Origin: an uncultured Clostridia bacterium | Lineage (GTDB): Bacteria; Bacillota; Clostridia; TANB77; CAG-508 | Direction of reading: 5' to 3' | Length of the DNA stretch: 64,000 nt | Assembly (NCBI GenBank): GCA_947573445.1 | Contig: CANPFR010000007.1 | Coordinates: 1 to 64,000, forward strand | Made by a program: the position numbers and the translations under genes | In this document: positions 26,217-37,200 of the stretch, one piece after another | How the letters are laid out: the number at the start of each line of letters is the position of its first letter | Position numbering within the stretch: position 1 is the stretch's first letter | The notes under the pieces: model-generated | The model's database searches: none | What the model saw: the letters and a program-made list of their open reading frames with translations, nothing else | What the model was told of the DNA's origin: nothing

Positions 26217-29200
26217 CTATTCTATCAACCCTGTTGGTGGAGAAATCGTAATTATTTCTGTAGCATCTGTGTCATCTTCTGGTGATAATTTCTGAATTGA
26301 TGGTGGATTGATATCTAAACTTGGATCTGGCTCCTCTTCTGGTGGCACTCCATTCCATGTCTCTGTTGTTGCATTTCCTATGATTCCGCCTCCATTGTCA
26401 TTTGGTAAAGTTGTTCTTCTGCCTGTTAAAGTCGTGTATTGAACTACTTCTGCCATATTCTCATAACTCAAACTTTTACCAATACTAACATCATCCCCTG
26501 ATAATACCTTGCTAACTGACATTCTAATTTTTCCTGTATATTCATCTTTCGTAAGTTCTTGCTTATTGGTCTTTAAGAATCTGGACAATGATACATTACC
26601 ATCTCTATTGGTCTTTGTTGTTAAGGTTCCATTTTTATTATCGTCTACAGACAATTGTAAATTACTTCCGCTTTCCCTATCATAATGCATGCCAAATCGG
26701 TCAATTAAACTATAATATTTTTGTTGGTCTTTATCCTGGAATATCGGTTTACCATTTTTGTCCCTTTCAATATGAACTTTATTCCAGTTTAGCAAATGAT
26801 TATCATACAATTCCTTTGAAGTCATTGCAGCCCATAATTTATCTTTGCTGTTATTTTTGCGTTGGTCAAATGTGAAGTCATTATCCACATAATCTAATAT
26901 GTGGTCTACTTTTAATTCTGCTACAACATCATCTTTTCCAATTTTGCCTGTATAATAAGTTTCTCCTAAATAAATTCCATAGTATTCTTCACCAGTTAGC
27001 GTTACACCATCTATTTCTGTTTCATTGGCTTTATTATCATCTGGATCCAAACTCTTATATGATTTTTTCAAATGTTTTAAAAAGTTGTATGTTTCTTCTC
27101 CATTTTTATATTCATAACCATCATAATATTTTTCTGCCAATAATTGTGCCGCAGTAGCATTTGCGTTGTAAATAAATTCTATATTTTCATCATTTGAGCC
27201 AACATTCTCTTTGGTATAAACTTTGTACTTCGCACTATAATCATTTGCTCCCAATTCGTACTTAATTGCATCTAGGTTCTTATTGACTCTGTCTACTTCA
27301 CTATTATTTTGGGTTTCTAATTCATATTCTATGTTAACTGTACAACCTTGCAAAATTTCTGTATCCATATTGATGTAAACAAATCCTTGTTCTGTCTTGC
27401 CTTTATTTGGTAAAAACTGCACATTTTCATAACCAATTGACGTATTTTTATCAATAACTCTCACTTCGTTTTCTTCTTTAAAATTTAATCTTACCAATAC
27501 TTGATTATCTGAAGTAATCAGTTCCACTTTTGCGATTTCTTTGTCTAGTATAATCGATGCTTCTGGTCTATATTGTAAACCAAAATCTAATGCTTTGATA
27601 TTCCACAATCTTTTTTCGTTGAATTTATTGACTCCATTTTCTTTATATTTTTCATCTTCGGGATAAATCTTATTGCCATCCATTGTCCTTATTTCTTCTG
27701 GTTTCACATAAAATATAACACTTTCTGCATACATTTTCGTGTTTTTGCAAAGTCGTTCTTCATTCTTTTCCTTCTCTGAAAACACAACTGCTTGTAATGC
27801 TGTCATTGTTTCGGAATACGAATTTACATTCAGCCTTCTGATTTCATCATCCTGTGCATCTGAAGAACGAACAATATTGTTTTGTGTACCATCTTTTCCA
27901 TAAGTTAATGAGTCCTTTATTCTTTGGAAATAGCTATTATTGTTCACACTTCCTATGGTGTTCAATGAAGCAGAATCATAATGTGTATAATACTGATTGT
28001 TGTAATAAGTTGTTGATTTATAATCTTGACCATTATAAGTCGTGTTATACTTCGTTTCTTCTCCTGTAGCTGGATCAACTACTTTGTAAAAATCTCCATA
28101 ATCAAATCTTACTTTATAATATCCTGGAATGAAATGATTTAATTGATACAAACCTTCATTATCTGTTCTAGTTTCTATTTTATCTCCTTTGTGATGAATC
28201 AATTTTCCATTCTCATAAACATCATATGTATATTCTGCTGGATATTCAAAATATTTATTATCTCTTTGTATCATTTCAATCAAAGAAACTTTTACTCCTT
28301 CTACTGGCATATCTGTGATACATTCTTTATCTGGATTCTTTTTGGCTTCTGCGATACTACTTTTCCTTGGATCATATACACCATCTCCTACATATTGAAC
28401 TTCACTTCCATCTTCTTGTTGTATCACTTCTGTTCTTGCATCATCCCATACAATACCTGCTAAATTTCTTTCTGGAGAACCTGAATCATCTGGATTGTCT
28501 GGATTGTCTGGTTTATCCAGTAATCCCATTTTAATGCCTGCTTTATAAGTATCATCTTCGTAATAATTATATTCTTCACTTCCATTTAATCCTAAATTTC
28601 CAGGATTGGAATCACGATCAATTAATCCTGCATATTGTCCTGCAAAAGCTGTTTTTTTATAATCATCTGCATATTTGGTTGTGTAGGCAGAAATCTCGCA
28701 AATCATCTCTAGCCCCATGTCTTCATCTTCTGTAATTTTTAAAGCTCGTTCTAGGCCTGCTTTATTTTCTTTATCAATGGTAAATGTGATTTCAACATAA
28801 GTATCTTGACCTTTTGGAATATAATGCTCTTCCATACCGCTTAAATACATAATATTATATTCCTTTTCATCCAAATCTCCTGGCACTTGATTACCATATT
28901 CACCATTTCTAGAAGAAACATCCATCATCAACGCATTTCCTGCTCCTCGATTTAATTCATCTTTTGTTCCATAAAACGCCCTTATTGCATGTGTTGTACT
29001 ATTTTCCAACATACCAGTTGTTTCATTTTTCCTCTTCACTGTGACTTGCTCAAACGGATTTGCTATGAAATTTTTATCATAATAAATCGCTAATTCATTA
29101 ATGGCTGTATTAATAGCATCATTAAGCGAATCATTTACCAATCTAACTCGATAAGTAACTTCTACATTAAGCTCGCTTTCTTCTCCTTTGTATCCTTGCA

Positions 29201-32200
29201 TATCATTTTCATAATATTCATTTACTCTATAGTTGTAGTCTGTAGAATACAAATCTAACTGATAGGCTTCTGCCAAACGATAATCATTAGCATGATTATA
29301 AGACGAGTCTGTTGTTTGATACTTGGTTGAATTTGCTGTATTCGTACCATACATATATCTCATTTCTTCACCATTGATCATAGTTTTTACAAAGTTCACA
29401 TCTGCTTCTAACGATACATCTGCATCATTTCTTTGCACCAATCCTAAATTAATAAATTTCAAATATTCGGTTTCAGGAATTCGATTTGAGTAACCATCAT
29501 AGTTATATAAAAACAAAAAGTGTGTATTACCTGCCCCTTTGTTAATGGCTGTTCGATTGCTTTGATCGATAAAACTTCTGGCTATCACTTTTCTAGAAGA
29601 ATCTTGTTCTAGTCTGTCACTTGAAACCTCTTTTAAGGTACTTATATGTCCTTGTTTATCATATTCCAAAGAACCTGTTGAAACAATTTGTGTTTCTGTT
29701 TCTGAGCCATGTGGATTATGAGAACTATGACTTCCTTGTCCTCCATGAGGATTACTATAATATTCTTTTCGATAAGCTTTATTAAATCCAATAATCTGAT
29801 AATTATTATTAAAATTATTTCTGTCATCATCAAATTCATACGCATTAGAATCTATCATATAGTTTCTATCACCTGCTATATTACCACCCAAATCATCGTA
29901 ACCTTGTCGCCAAGTTGAACTGCCTGCTACACCACCTAAATTGTGCATACCATCTGCTTCGCCATCACTGTCTCCACCATAAATTTCTGTTGCTTTGTAT
30001 TTTAAACCATCGTATTCAAATTCAACATAATATTTATAAACATTACCACGTATATCATATTTTGGACGTCTGCCAAAGGTATAGAAACCAACTCCAAATT
30101 TTCCACCATTGTTTTGGACATCTGCCTCTGTTTTGGTTGTTGTCTCAGCAACAAGCACACCATCGTCACGATATAATTTTACTTTAATTCCTGGTTTACC
30201 AGTTTCATTACTATCTCTTAAACCATTTTGGTTTTCATCTAGCCATACTGTTCCTGCAATCACTGTATCTTTTAGTCTGACAAAATCCACATCCGATTTT
30301 TTAGTATCAATATTTTGTGCTGTAACATCTCTTTCATTTGATGTATTTTTATTTATGTTTGTAATTTTTGATACTTCTGCCTGACTTCTTAATAATCCTG
30401 AATATAAATTACTTTCCCTTATGATTACTTGTGTAGTGTATAATAAGTATTCTCCTGGTTCCAAAATAACTTCATCCATATTAAAGTTATAGTCAAAAAC
30501 AATATCGGTTCCTTCTCTTTTTTGTGACACTTGAATATTTCTTGCAGGAATCGTCATTTTACGATTATGGTTGACGTCATACCATTCGATTGTGGTGTTT
30601 CCGATTCTCTCTAAACCATCTGCTAAACGCTGTGTTAATGTTGTTGGGCGAACTCTGGTTGGATATTTTCCATATGCACCTGTATTGTTTTCTGTTTCTG
30701 TATTTCTGTCACTTCCTAACTTAGCATTGTTGGTAACTTTGGTTGTAAAAGTTAAGGTTTCATATTTTTCAGCCAAAAGTGCACTATCTCCTGTTGAATA
30801 ACTTTTCGTTGATCCTGAAAATCCCTCTTGTTCTCCCTCTTTTGTTATAAATCCATGATTTAAGTTATAAATATGCATTTGAGCATCATATCTTGATATA
30901 TATTCATCCACACCAAGTTTGTAGTCATTTAATTGGTATTTATCGAAAGCTGATAATCTTTTGCTATGATTGGTTACTAAGAATTGATTGATATTTCGTA
31001 CTCCGTTTTCTTTTATACTAATTGTATTTGTTCCTATTGTATTTTTGGTAACATCTTCTACAACAAAACTAACTGTTATTTCTTTAACAGAACCTCGTTC
31101 CACTTTTACTTTGGAAAAATCTATTGTATTACCATTAATTGTATAATTATTTTGTTCTATTCCTCCTATCTGAAGTCCACTATAGTGCTCGGGTAGTGTA
31201 TCTTTCATATCTACATAAACATATTGTGGACTTTTGTATGGCTGACTGAGCCTATTTCCCACATTATAGTCACTCGATTCCGTTGTATTAAAAATTCTAA
31301 TTTTATAAGTTACTCTGTCACCATATTCAACAGAAACTGGCTCATTATTTTTAATATTATCTCGTGTTCCTACTCCATTACTTACTGTTATCGTTGATTT
31401 TCTACCATCTGATTCATATGTTTTAAGATTATCTTGATGCTTTACTTCTTGAATGTATTTGTCAATTCCTACGTTGTAGTCTTTGATACGGCAGTATTCT
31501 CTGGAAATTCTTTGCTTGTCTGTAACCTGATTTATAATATGATTATTTGAATTACTTGTCTTACTAACTTTTCCTTGTGCCATTCCATATTCGTTCTTTA
31601 TTCCAATGATTTCACTTGTTGCTTCTTTTAGCTCAGAAAAAGCACTTTTCTCATTTGAGTTGGAATTCATTCGAACTCGAATATAAAAACTAGCCGATTT
31701 CTCTCCAATTGTATCAATTGGATATATGCCTAATGGTTCATCTGATCTATCAAGCATCCACCCCATGTCATATATAATAACTTCAAAACCATCATTTTTG
31801 TTTCCTAAAATTTCATACTGATATTTTCCCTGATTAGCCTGTTGATTTTGTGAATCATATAATACCCATTGTTTATTTACATCTTGAAGAGAATTACTTT
31901 GCATAATACTCAAGATTTCAGCATTTTTAGGTAATTTAACTCTTGCCGTTGCCCTTACTGTTGTTCTAATATTAGAATCATCTGCTTCTACTCTTGTATA
32001 ATATGGTCCATTTTCATTTACCATATTTCTAATTCTTATATTGTAATCAACTTCATCCCCATTTTCAATATACACTGGGTGATTCTTGTTTTCTTCGTCA
32101 CTTACATATTGCGTCATTTGATTTTTTCTATATCTTGGTACATCACTATTTAACTCATTTTTTTGTTCTTCTGTTAAAGTTGATTCTGGTTCATAGCCCT

Positions 32201-34241
32201 TTTCTGCAACATATTCATTATCTTTTCTTATATGATAATCTTCTTCATGCCCAGTTTTTCCTTCTTTGTGTCTGAAAATATATCTAATATAAGTTTTAAC
32301 TTCTACACAATATTTCCTTAAAATAAAATAATCTGATGATACTTGATTAATCTCATTCTCTTCAAATATCAATTCTCCATACTTAACACTTGTTATTTTA
32401 GCCCATGCCCTAACTGGAGTATCTGGCTCATAATAATTACTCCTATCATCAGTAGATATTTTACCTGTTATAGTAAATGTTATTTTTTTGTTTGCAGGTA
32501 CTTTAAAGGCCTTATTTTCATATCCCCCATCCTCCTTGTACCAATTTTTTATTTCCTGATTTTCGGAAGTTAAAGAATCTATTACTCTTGTATATTCTCT
32601 ATTATTAGAACTATCCTTTTTTACAATTGTTATTTTTTGTCCCTTAAAACAACTTGGTAATTTTTCTGTGAATTTCACTTTAGCATCTGCATTTCCTTCA
32701 TTTTTAATTTGTACTGTATATGTAATCTCCATTCCATTCTCTAAAATAGCTGGTTTACTCTTTTTCTCTGCATTCGTCCAACTTGCTCTATTGGCTGTTC
32801 CCATTAACTTCCATTTATTATTTTTTTCTTGTATATATTGTACTGCACCACTTTCTTCTACCTTAGAAATATATTGATTAATTGTTACAGCTGGTTTTAT
32901 GGTTACCTTTTTCACAATACATTTTTCTATTACAGTTTTTCTTTCACCAGGATCTATGATATAATTTCCTCCACCTTTATATAAGTCATAGTATCCCTCA
33001 AATTTCATGTAGCGACATGGTATTATAATATAAAACTCATTTGCATCAAATTCTTCTCCTACTTCAATTGTAAATTTTTTATCGTTACTAGTATTAACCT
33101 TAATTTTATCTTCAACCCTTACCTCTTTTAAGTCATCTATATCATAAAGAGTTTTACTACCAATACCACTTTTAACTGGATTGTCTTTTGAGGCAAAAGC
33201 ATTACTTAATTCCACATTATCAGCTATTGTACCATTTGACTTAAATCCTTTGCATGATTGTGTAGACATATTAAACTTTATATCTGAATTATTATACCTA
33301 AAATATCTTCTTGAACTCAACTCTAACGTAATTTCATCTCCTATAAAACAACTATTAGGCGAGCCTTGCTCTACTTTTAAATCTTTCACACTATCATTAG
33401 CTGTTTTTATTTCATCTACTATTTCTTTTGCCCCATCATATATCTCCTTTACCTTTGAAGTATTTTCAAAAATTCTTCCATCTCCAATATAATTCGTCTT
33501 ATAATCTTCTCTATTTTTTATAAAATTAATCTCAGTATTTGATATTTTTTCGTCTTTAAACATTTCTAAAAAGAAAAGTTGTATTAACATATCTCTTCTA
33601 CATTCCAGTGTATCTTCTACAAAATTTTCCGCATATTTATATATAAATGTGCTATAATTAGTATCAAATAAATTCAATATAATTGCTTCTTTTGAATTAA
33701 CATCAAACTTACGACGTTTTTCAAAGTTGAATGTATCCCACCAAAAAGTATGTTGTTCAATTGGATTATTATTATCATCACGTTTATATATTACATTTGT
33801 ATTGTTTCTAAAAATATTATTTGTCTTTTGATAATAATAAATTTGAGGAGCTGCTCCATAGTTTACGGCATCTAAAGTCATTTGCTCTCGATAGATTCTT
33901 CTCTGGCGACATAGAATAGAATCTTTGTCTATCCAAGGACATCTTAAATATTCTTCCCATGGATGATTATTTAATAAAGGATTAACACATACCCCTTCAT
34001 TATTAAAAATCCCCTTGTAAATTTCATATTTTTCACTCTGAAACCAATTAGATTCCCATCCACTCTGACCAGAACTAACACCATAATTTTGATATTTACT
34101 TTTTACTGTTTCTATATTAGGCACATCTCCTACAGTAACATCATCGCCTTTGTCCCAATAATAAGTTTCACATTCCAAAGTCAACTTTCCCATCAATAAA
34201 ATCAGTACTAGGATCAATATCCTCAAAACCTTCTTTCTCAC
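26217..34241 (-). CDS. Giant secreted surface protein with SdrD_B-type domains, ending at SPPTG without anchor (2674 aa)
   Basis: Signal peptide at residues 1-22. A cysteine-containing N-terminal domain is followed by many beta-sandwich repeats in which K-I-R-I-type strand motifs precede N-x-G or P-x-x-Y-x-G motifs. SdrD_B-like domains start near 1325 (G-T-V-W-L-D-E-N-Q-N-G-L-R-D) and 1925 (G-I-V-W-D-D). The protein ends A-T-E-I-I-T-I-S-P-P-T-G-L-I-E. The 2214-aa homologue has the same A-T-E-V-I-T-L-S-P-P-T-G followed by a membrane helix; here a stop replaces it and no downstream frame restores it. The start is GTG 34241 with AAGGAGGTGAG 5-11 bp upstream; an overlapping ATG leads straight to a stop. 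It follows the 1726-aa gene by 12 bp. It may be secreted or partner-bound rather than anchored. Confidence 0.85.
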   Translation of the reverse strand: MRKKVLRILILVLILLMGKLTLECETYYWDKGDDVTVGDVPNIETVKSKYQNYGVSSGQSGWESNWFQSEKYEIYKGIFNNEGVCVNPLLNNHPWEEYLRCPWIDKDSILCRQRRIYREQMTLDAVNYGAAPQIYYYQKTNNIFRNNTNVIYKRDDNNNPIEQHTFWWDTFNFEKRRKFDVNSKEAIILNLFDTNYSTFIYKYAENFVEDTLECRRDMLIQLFFLEMFKDEKISNTEINFIKNREDYKTNYIGDGRIFENTSKVKEIYDGAKEIVDEIKTANDSVKDLKVEQGSPNSCFIGDEITLELSSRRYFRYNNSDIKFNMSTQSCKGFKSNGTIADNVELSNAFASKDNPVKSGIGSKTLYDIDDLKEVRVEDKIKVNTSNDKKFTIEVGEEFDANEFYIIIPCRYMKFEGYYDLYKGGGNYIIDPGERKTVIEKCIVKKVTIKPAVTINQYISKVEESGAVQYIQEKNNKWKLMGTANRASWTNAEKKSKPAILENGMEITYTVQIKNEGNADAKVKFTEKLPSCFKGQKITIVKKDSSNNREYTRVIDSLTSENQEIKNWYKEDGGYENKAFKVPANKKITFTITGKISTDDRSNYYEPDTPVRAWAKITSVKYGELIFEENEINQVSSDYFILRKYCVEVKTYIRYIFRHKEGKTGHEEDYHIRKDNEYVAEKGYEPESTLTEEQKNELNSDVPRYRKNQMTQYVSDEENKNHPVYIENGDEVDYNIRIRNMVNENGPYYTRVEADDSNIRTTVRATARVKLPKNAEILSIMQSNSLQDVNKQWVLYDSQNQQANQGKYQYEILGNKNDGFEVIIYDMGWMLDRSDEPLGIYPIDTIGEKSASFYIRVRMNSNSNEKSAFSELKEATSEIIGIKNEYGMAQGKVSKTSNSNNHIINQVTDKQRISREYCRIKDYNVGIDKYIQEVKHQDNLKTYESDGRKSTITVSNGVGTRDNIKNNEPVSVEYGDRVTYKIRIFNTTESSDYNVGNRLSQPYKSPQYVYVDMKDTLPEHYSGLQIGGIEQNNYTINGNTIDFSKVKVERGSVKEITVSFVVEDVTKNTIGTNTISIKENGVRNINQFLVTNHSKRLSAFDKYQLNDYKLGVDEYISRYDAQMHIYNLNHGFITKEGEQEGFSGSTKSYSTGDSALLAEKYETLTFTTKVTNNAKLGSDRNTETENNTGAYGKYPTRVRPTTLTQRLADGLERIGNTTIEWYDVNHNRKMTIPARNIQVSQKREGTDIVFDYNFNMDEVILEPGEYLLYTTQVIIRESNLYSGLLRSQAEVSKITNINKNTSNERDVTAQNIDTKKSDVDFVRLKDTVIAGTVWLDENQNGLRDSNETGKPGIKVKLYRDDGVLVAETTTKTEADVQNNGGKFGVGFYTFGRRPKYDIRGNVYKYYVEFEYDGLKYKATEIYGGDSDGEADGMHNLGGVAGSSTWRQGYDDLGGNIAGDRNYMIDSNAYEFDDDRNNFNNNYQIIGFNKAYRKEYYSNPHGGQGSHSSHNPHGSETETQIVSTGSLEYDKQGHISTLKEVSSDRLEQDSSRKVIARSFIDQSNRTAINKGAGNTHFLFLYNYDGYSNRIPETEYLKFINLGLVQRNDADVSLEADVNFVKTMINGEEMRYMYGTNTANSTKYQTTDSSYNHANDYRLAEAYQLDLYSTDYNYRVNEYYENDMQGYKGEESELNVEVTYRVRLVNDSLNDAINTAINELAIYYDKNFIANPFEQVTVKRKNETTGMLENSTTHAIRAFYGTKDELNRGAGNALMMDVSSRNGEYGNQVPGDLDEKEYNIMYLSGMEEHYIPKGQDTYVEITFTIDKENKAGLERALKITEDEDMGLEMICEISAYTTKYADDYKKTAFAGQYAGLIDRDSNPGNLGLNGSEEYNYYEDDTYKAGIKMGLLDKPDNPDNPDDSGSPERNLAGIVWDDARTEVIQQEDGSEVQYVGDGVYDPRKSSIAEAKKNPDKECITDMPVEGVKVSLIEMIQRDNKYFEYPAEYTYDVYENGKLIHHKGDKIETRTDNEGLYQLNHFIPGYYKVRFDYGDFYKVVDPATGEETKYNTTYNGQDYKSTTYYNNQYYTHYDSASLNTIGSVNNNSYFQRIKDSLTYGKDGTQNNIVRSSDAQDDEIRRLNVNSYSETMTALQAVVFSEKEKNEERLCKNTKMYAESVIFYVKPEEIRTMDGNKIYPEDEKYKENGVNKFNEKRLWNIKALDFGLQYRPEASIILDKEIAKVELITSDNQVLVRLNFKEENEVRVIDKNTSIGYENVQFLPNKGKTEQGFVYINMDTEILQGCTVNIEYELETQNNSEVDRVNKNLDAIKYELGANDYSAKYKVYTKENVGSNDENIEFIYNANATAAQLLAEKYYDGYEYKNGEETYNFLKHLKKSYKSLDPDDNKANETEIDGVTLTGEEYYGIYLGETYYTGKIGKDDVVAELKVDHILDYVDNDFTFDQRKNNSKDKLWAAMTSKELYDNHLLNWNKVHIERDKNGKPIFQDKDQQKYYSLIDRFGMHYDRESGSNLQLSVDDNKNGTLTTKTNRDGNVSLSRFLKTNKQELTKDEYTGKIRMSVSKVLSGDDVSIGKSLSYENMAEVVQYTTLTGRRTTLPNDNGGGIIGNATTETWNGVPPEEEPDPSLDINPPSIQKLSPEDDTDATEIITISPPTGLIE

Positions 34242-34253
34242 ATGCTCACCTCC

Positions 34254-37200
34254 TTACCTATAAACTTTCTTTACTAACTTCCTTCCAGTAAATTTATTTT
34301 CATATTTTCCAGTCTTTATCATATACCCAAACAAACCAATCATTCCTGAAAAGCCAATTGTCGTTACAATTGTAATGAATGTACCTTTACTTCCTTGTGT
34401 CACAGTCACAATCGTTTCTTGGGTTGCAAAATTGCCTTCTATCTTTTCTGTTAGCCTTGTTTTGCTTTCACTATAGGCAATTTGCACTTTGTTACTGATA
34501 ACTCCTGTGTTATCTTCTGTCATTTTTTTGTTTAGCACTAAAGAAATCTCCTGACTTTCCCCTGGCTCTAAAATAATTCCTTTTAAGCCATCATAATATA
34601 CATTTCCTGCAATCATTCCAATGGCCCATTCTTCATTTTCAGCTTGATTGAAAATCACTCCATTTGGTAAATAATCCACTATACTGCTAACTTGTCCTGC
34701 TATATTGCCTACATTTGTAACAACAATTTTATATTTTAATTTCACACTCGCATCTTTCAAATCGGATGGGTCAATTTCAAGTTTCGCAAGTTCCAAATTA
34801 TCAAAGTGATACTCTGTTTCTTCACCTTTTATATTGACAATTGCTTGTTCCATATATTGCTTGATTTGAAAATCAAATTTGTCCTTTTCCTGTAATCCTA
34901 TGTTTACATTTTCTATTGAACTGTTTGTTACTGTGATATTATCTGTTACCGCAACCCCTTCTTGTGCTTCTATTACTTGTGAAACTTCTTGTGTTTCCTT
35001 GGCTAAAGAATTTGTTGAAGTATAATCTTCTTTATTGTAATTATATACAATACTATAATCACCTGACTCTACTCCAGAAAATGTATATTTTCCAGCTGAA
35101 TCTGTCGTTGTCGCTTTTACCATATTAGAACCTTTCATTAGTTGCACTTGTACTTGTGAATCTATCCCTTTTTCTTCTTCTGTCTTGAAACCATTGGCAT
35201 CTGCATCTACATAAATATTGCCTGAAATGGAATAATCACCTGATTCTTCATCTGTAATTTGTTTAAGGGTTTCATTTTCTTCTTCTTGATTCTCTTCTTC
35301 AAATTCATCCTCTAATTTTTCTTCCTGATTTTTATGTACTTTTACACTGATTTTATTAGAGGACAATTCTTCTCCAGTTGGTAAAATGACTTGAACTGCA
35401 TTGGATAAATCTAAATCTTGATTCAAATTTCCCCAATCCATAATTTCTCCTGTTGCTATAATCTCAAGTGTGCCATTGGCTGGTAAATTCTCATATTTTG
35501 AGAATTTATTGTAAGATTCCATTTCTTCGGACACTCCATTGACTATTAGATTCATTTTTCTTAAATATAGATTATCTGGTAAATCATTTTTAATTGAAAT
35601 ATAGCCTTCTAAATCACTTTTATTTTGAATTGTAATTCTATATTCGAATTCATCGTGATAATTAAATTCATCACCACTAATTGATTGAATAACATCTACA
35701 TCTGCTTTTTTTGTCTGCAAACAAACTACGTTTGACATGTATTTTTTATCTCTTTTAGCTAATTCATAGACATTAAAAGCTGTATCAACTTTGGATTTAT
35801 CAATATTTAAGTCTTTTACTTGACAGTTTATCTCCATCTTTTTACTATTTTGTATCGTCCCAATGAAAGCTGTTGTAACTCCATTTTCGGTGCTATATTT
35901 GATGTCTTTGTAAGCAATTTTTGGTTCCTCTCCTTTGTCATCATATAACTTAATTTCATTGATTTGCATAAAATCAGGTAAAGTAAATTGCATTTGCAAA
36001 TCTTCTAATTTACGGTCTGTATTTTTGTGAATATCGATTCCATAAGTTATTGTAGAGCCTTCATAACAGACATCACTTCCATTTGCTAAACTTGCATTAA
36101 CAGACATTTCCCCTTTTTGAGCTGTAAATTGATAATTTTGTATTGTTTGATTGAAATCTGCATAACCTTCTAATTTTGTTTTATCTTGGTCATTTTCTAT
36201 AATTCGAACCTGGAACTCAAATTCTCTGGCCTCACCAGCTTTCAGATTCTCAATTGGAAATTCTTTGACTTCCAGCATTGCATTATTTTCATAGTTTCCA
36301 TCATTATTTTTCTCTGTATACATTGTTCCAGTCGGAATCGATACTTTTAAAATTTGATTGATAATATCTTCACTGGTATTATTAACTACTTTTGTAATCA
36401 ATGTTGTAATTTGTCCATAATATAAATTTTCATTTTCTCCATATGGGTACACTAACATATTAAGACCATCTTTTTGATTGATATCATTTGGGGTTTGTTT
36501 GGTTTCTGTTACAAGTCCGACTTTGTCTGCCTCAGAGCTTTCATAAAGTACCATTTTCTCTGATTGATTATTGTAATATCCTCCAAAACTTCCAAACATT
36601 TTTGTATCATAGGTTAAATCTGCTGGAATTTCAAAATCATAGGTATATGTTAGAACAACACCTGGCTCAATGCCTCCCTTTACAATAATCATATACGTTT
36701 TTATTGCTTGCCAATCTGTTACACTTGTCGTCCAACCATTTTTGATATTTTTCAAATCCTTGCTTGGATTCTCATTGGTTGAATAATAAATAGTAGCCAT
36801 ATTGGGATTTTGACTTGCTTCTTGGATACCATTTAATAATTTGCTATTGCTTGTAGTTCCTAATTCTTGCTGGGAAATGACACTTTTATTGCCTTTGAAT
36901 GGGATTCTTCCAATAAATATGGCATCTGTACATTGATTTCCTGTATTGTTCATAGCAACTAATTCCATCGTAGCAATTTGTTCTTTACCATTTATTTGAA
37001 TTTCCGCTGTTTTCTCTCCTTGTGCAATAGACTTTATTTTACTTGCCTTGCCATCATAATTGATGATGCTATTGGCTGTCATAAAACCTGATGGTGCCTG
37101 ATAATGGATGATTTCTGCATCAAATCCATTCGTTTGTTTTAGAATTCCATTTGGAATGGCTTTTTTGATATTCCAATTGGTTTCTGCCTCATAATGGCTA

